This document shows, piece by piece, positions 19,952-22,419 of a stretch of 22,419 nt of DNA. The translations under genes were made by a program, and so were the position numbers. Position 1 is the first letter of the stretch, and every line of letters begins with the position of its first letter. Below the pieces are notes generated by a model. It had not been told where the DNA came from. It worked only from the letters and a program-made list of their open reading frames with translations, and made no database searches. The DNA is from a virus: positions 1 to 22,419 of the IMG/VR virus record IMGVR_UViG_3300032294_000186; one strand, given 5' to 3'.

Positions 19952-21309
19952 TATACGTTTCTTGAAAGGGCTGTTTGGAATGCTTGTACTCGTGTGTATA
20001 GGTTAGATACTTGTGTATCATTTAGATATTCACTTGCAAACGCAAAAGCAAGTTGACGATTGTCATAACCACCTGTATCTTGTACATTACCTGACAACAT
20101 TAAATTCAATGAGGCAATAGTTGATGGTGAAGCTAATGTTTGTTTTTTAACTGCGTTTAACCAAGCGTAAGATGTATTTGTTGCATCGTTAAATCCTGAA
20201 AATAAACCAAGTGAAGTACCATTGGAAACAGGTGAACCGCCATTGAATATTCGATAATAAGAACTACTATCAGTAAATCTTGGATAAATATGCAAAGCAG
20301 CATCAACACCATACGCTCCATTTGTTAAAGAGTTTGTTCTTGAATAAATACCAAATCCAAAATTACCTTTGATGATATTCGTGTTGCCTAATAACTTTGT
20401 ATCAGCAAAACCATTTGTACCGTTTGGCAAAGCACCATTACTTGAATGAGTCCATCCACCATTAAACACAAGTCTAAAGGCAGCATCCGTATCAAGCGGA
20501 TTTACGAGGTTGTATTTGAATTGGTTTGCGATGAATGCTTGCTGAGTAGTTGCGATTGGTTGGTAGGTTGTAGCAGCAGACCCGAGTTCGAGTTGCGCTC
20601 CCCAAACTAATACATCAGCAGTTAGGACGGTGCTTAATTGGTCAAACAATCCTACCCATAAACTTTGCGATGTGCTAACAACTCCTGAAAAAGTTGTATC
20701 AAATCGTTTCCATTCATTTGTAACCTCTACTTGAATTGAACCATTATTTGCAGCGGCATTAACTAAAGTTACATACTGAGTAGTTCCGTCAAATGATTTA
20801 AGCCATATTGAACCATTGCTATTTGCTTGTTGTGTTGTGACACTTTGTCTAAATGTCGACCTGCTTGTTGATGTTAATGAAGTTCTTGAAAATTGCACTC
20901 TATCAGCAGTTAAAGTTCCGTTAGGTGCAGTAGCAGCATTAGAAGTTACGGTAGGTGTGTTCCCAAATCCTTGACCTGATTTTGTCCAAGATATATCAGC
21001 GAAATCCTCACTATATCCAAGCAAGTTTCTATTGTCAGTAACAAACGGATACACCGCTTTCATCTTTGACCAAATGCCGTCGTCTTTAAGTCCTCTAATC
21101 AAGTTGTCAATTGCATCCTGCTGAGTAGCTCCTGAAATGCCAGTTGCGTTAAAATAAGAAATCGCTGCACTATCAAAGCCTGCAATGTCCGTAGCTCCTG
21201 CCCAAGATTTTAAATGAGAGTCTCCCCAGCCGATTGCGTTATCTGCACCTTGACCCCAACCGATTAAGTTGTTAGATGCGCCATCTCCCCATCCGTTGCT
21301 ATTTGCCAT
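19951..21309 (-). CDS. Large tail fibre/receptor-binding protein, 452 aa
   Basis: ATG 21309 overlaps the preceding 32-aa ORF. Residues 5-40 contain a WG repeat (NGWGDGASNN, IGWGQGADN, IGWGDSHLK). Then comes FNATGISGATQQDAIDNLIRGLKDDGIW and KAVYPFV (about 53-90), a module common in Flavobacteria-type phage fibres. Residues 95-250 form a carbohydrate-binding-like beta domain (NLLGYSEDFADISWTKSG, LTADRV, GSIWLKSFDG, VLVWGAQLELG). The C-terminal part (about 260-452) is a second beta-rich region with repeated Asn/Gly/Ser. Together they point to a host-surface glycan-binding fibre or spike. No hydrolase motif is clear. It is the second fibre-like gene in the window. Confidence 0.75.
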   Translation of the reverse strand: MANSNGWGDGASNNLIGWGQGADNAIGWGDSHLKSWAGATDIAGFDSAAISYFNATGISGATQQDAIDNLIRGLKDDGIWSKMKAVYPFVTDNRNLLGYSEDFADISWTKSGQGFGNTPTVTSNAATAPNGTLTADRVQFSRTSLTSTSRSTFRQSVTTQQANSNGSIWLKSFDGTTQYVTLVNAAANNGSIQVEVTNEWKRFDTTFSGVVSTSQSLWVGLFDQLSTVLTADVLVWGAQLELGSAATTYQPIATTQQAFIANQFKYNLVNPLDTDAAFRLVFNGGWTHSSNGALPNGTNGFADTKLLGNTNIIKGNFGFGIYSRTNSLTNGAYGVDAALHIYPRFTDSSSYYRIFNGGSPVSNGTSLGLFSGFNDATNTSYAWLNAVKKQTLASPSTIASLNLMLSGNVQDTGGYDNRQLAFAFASEYLNDTQVSNLYTRVQAFQTALSRNV

Positions 21310-21397
21310 CTTTATTTAGTTTAGTTAGAAAAACACGGAGTTTCTCAATGTTTTCTTCTTTTGGTTTGTAAGTTCCTACCTTAGTTCGTGTTCTCAT
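21299..21397 (-). CDS. Small basic ORF, 32 aa
   Basis: ATG 21397 overlaps the stop of the DUF6712 gene (ATGA) and TAG 21299 lies within the fibre start. The sequence is basic (starts MRTRTKVGTYKPKEEN). It fills the gap exactly, but is so short that it may only be a translational relay. It contains one copy of the AACACGAA octamer. Confidence 0.45.
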   Translation of the reverse strand: MRTRTKVGTYKPKEENIEKLRVFLTKLNKDGK

Positions 21398-21894
21398 AGA
21401 TACCAGCTTATTCTATTGTTAGAGCTATCAGGGTACATATCGCCATTTGAATTAGCCGTGTACTCAGGAAACAAGTCGTTTCTAAAGCAGATGTAATCAA
21501 TGAAACGCTCAGTATAGTGCTGAGCAATTTGACGTTCTTTCTCAATCAAGAAGTCTACTTCGTTTTTCTCTACGTTTTCGCTGTTCTCAGACGAATGTTT
21601 ATAGACGCCTTTGTTAGCAATTGTGTAAGCTGCGAAGGGTAAGTATTCAACCATTGCCCAATGTATCAGCATAGGCTTTACATACGTCTCGGTAAGTGTC
21701 TTATAGTTACCTGTAAGCGTACCTGCTACAATCAAAGTTTGTATTTTTTCAAGTAGCTTAGTGCCTAAGTAGTTTTGTATGTGAATGTCCTGAGCGATTT
21801 TAATGAACTGAATGAACTTGTCCGTGTCTACGTTGCCATTCACCGCAGTAAACCTCACCAAATCGTCTCTTGTTATAAGTAGTGCAGTTGCCAT
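21394..21894 (-). CDS. DUF6712-type head-tail connector protein, 166 aa
   Basis: ATG 21894. Recognisable features are LLITRDDLVRFTAVNGNVDT, QFIKIAQDIHIQNYLGTKL (about 28-46), a KPMLIHWAMVEYLPFAAYTI helix and IANKGVYKHSSENSE, then charged helices. This is the DUF6712 family I recall from Bacteroidota phages; it has the all-alpha layout of head completion/connector proteins that dock on the portal. It sits between a head-associated gene and the fibre, consistent with the head-tail joint. Confidence 0.75.
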   Translation of the reverse strand: MATALLITRDDLVRFTAVNGNVDTDKFIQFIKIAQDIHIQNYLGTKLLEKIQTLIVAGTLTGNYKTLTETYVKPMLIHWAMVEYLPFAAYTIANKGVYKHSSENSENVEKNEVDFLIEKERQIAQHYTERFIDYICFRNDLFPEYTANSNGDMYPDSSNNRISWYL

Positions 21895-21896
21895 TA

Positions 21897-22419
21897 TTAA
21901 TCGTTTTTAGGTAAGTAGCCTCTATCAGGCATATCAAAAGGACGTGTAGAAACCAAAGCCTCATTCTTGACAACGTAGCCTAATTTCTCAGCTTTACGGA
22001 CTGCCACTTGCTTTAATTCTTTGCTGCCTATGTTTAATGCCTTACCTGAGAAAGTTGCGTAGACTTGTTTATTCCATCTATGGTAGCAATTAGGACCTCC
22101 CTTGTACAACCAAATGTCATAAGTAGCAGCTCCACGAGGCCCAAATCCTGCGTTCACTTGTTGACCACTCATCTTTTGAATGTCCTCTTTGCGGTAGATT
22201 TTACCTGCTTTCATCATTTCAGCACAAAACTCTCTGCCTTTGCCACTCTTACCGCCCGTCTTACCTTCGTAAACGTAGCGAGTGATAAATTTAATTCCGT
22301 CAATTACCTTGTCTTGTCTTGATGTGATGTTAGGACGTGCATCGCCTGTGCTTACAAGCTCAACTAACTTTGAAAATAAGCTCTTTTTAAGGTCTTTAGA
22401 GAGCATTTCATTCTCCGAG
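21897..22419 (-). CDS. Head-associated protein C-terminal region, 5' end outside window
   Basis: The frame ends at 21897. An ATG at 22406 is available (169 aa), but the frame is also open to the right edge, so this may be the last part of a larger protein. Conserved features are a RFITRYVY-like segment, GREFCAEMMKAGKIYRKEDI, QVNAGFGPRGAATYDIWLYK and GGPNCYHRWNKQVY. I recall this Cys/His-containing module at the C-terminus of head or portal-associated proteins of Bacteroidota phages. The two Cys and one His could bind metal. The exact parent protein cannot be seen here. Confidence 0.6.
   Translation of the reverse strand, partial: SENEMLSKDLKKSLFSKLVELVSTGDARPNITSRQDKVIDGIKFITRYVYEGKTGGKSGKGREFCAEMMKAGKIYRKEDIQKMSGQQVNAGFGPRGAATYDIWLYKGGPNCYHRWNKQVYATFSGKALNIGSKELKQVAVRKAEKLGYVVKNEALVSTRPFDMPDRGYLPKND

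Larger units (their letters stand above)
578..21392 (-). repeat. Dispersed strand-biased octamer AACACGRA (27 copies on minus strand)
   Basis: Copies (plus-strand start coordinates) at 578, 1068, 1795, 1990, 5220, 6159, 7368, 7517, 7685, 7883, 8849, 9228, 9411, 9664, 10236, 10909, 11468, 12589, 13305, 14433, 15550, 16183, 16448, 17939, 18577, 20378 and 21385. Only two plus-strand-sense copies were found by eye (near 19512 and 21332). The motif falls in all three codon frames: AAC-ACG (Asn-Thr), CAC-GRA (His-Gly/Glu) and ACA-CGR (Thr-Arg). It is also found between genes, as at 7517. Copies are densest in 7.3-11.5 kb. Its function is unknown. Confidence 0.65.

Noticed and set aside
1851-22322. 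Many plus-strand open frames of 60-125 codons
   Set aside because: All are antisense to well-supported minus-strand genes, are rich in Cys, Phe, Ser and Leu as expected for reverse frames, and show no recognisable motif or start context.
1-22419. Integration module, CRISPR array, insertion sequence
   Set aside because: No integrase, transposase, regularly spaced repeats or attachment-like duplication was seen, so nothing supports lysogeny or mobile insertion here.

Overview
The window is a stretch of a tailed double-stranded DNA phage (or prophage-like) genome whose host is most likely a member of the Bacteroidota. Every gene I can support lies on the minus strand, so transcription runs from right to left. 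Genes are packed end to end, very often with ATGA or TAATG overlaps. The host call rests on two observations. Five identical TATATTTG boxes, matching the Bacteroidota -7 promoter element TAnnTTTG, sit in intergenic gaps. Several proteins (DUF6712-like connector, DUF6291-like replication protein, tail chaperone, tail fibres with WGDITGTL or LLGYSEDF motifs) are of types I recall from Flavobacteriia/Bacteroidota phages. No integrase, recombinase for integration, tRNA or CRISPR was found.

In the order of transcription, the right end (22419-21299) holds a head-associated protein cut by the window edge, a DUF6712-type head-tail connector and a small ORF. Next come a large receptor-binding/fibre protein and two small genes (21309-19545). 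A lysis cassette follows: holin, N-acetylmuramoyl-L-alanine amidase and a probable one-piece spanin (19555-18055). A metallophosphoesterase gene (18058-17021) closes this block and ends at a rho-independent terminator. A 360-bp AT-rich gene-free region (16661-17020) holds two promoter-like sequences, the terminator and operator-like TACCC sites.

The early block (16660-8691) starts with small unknown genes and a stand-alone DnaA domain IV-like protein. After it lies a promoter followed by a structured leader RNA (15227-15310). The leader precedes a DUF6291-type replication protein, whose gene contains 10-bp iterons next to an AT-rich stretch (candidate origin), and a RecA/DnaB-like ATPase. Then come a PAPS-reductase-like protein, a C5-cytosine methyltransferase and a recombination set: NinG, ERF annealing protein, YqaJ-like exonuclease and a small protein with an SSB-like acidic tail. 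The block ends with an HTH protein and a strong terminator. The late block opens with its own promoter and a sigma-factor gene (8626-8099). It continues through small genes, the terminase subunits, a tail-chaperone gene with a -1 frameshift signal, tail components, a second fibre and two large virion proteins, the last cut by the left edge.

The most unusual signals are: (1) the promoter-proximal pseudoknot/terminator leader RNA before the replication operon; (2) a strongly strand-biased octamer AACACGRA (27 minus-strand copies against 2 plus-strand copies that I found), spread over all three codon frames; (3) a poly-T frameshift site that swaps rather than extends the chaperone C-terminus; and (4) iterons inside the replication gene.
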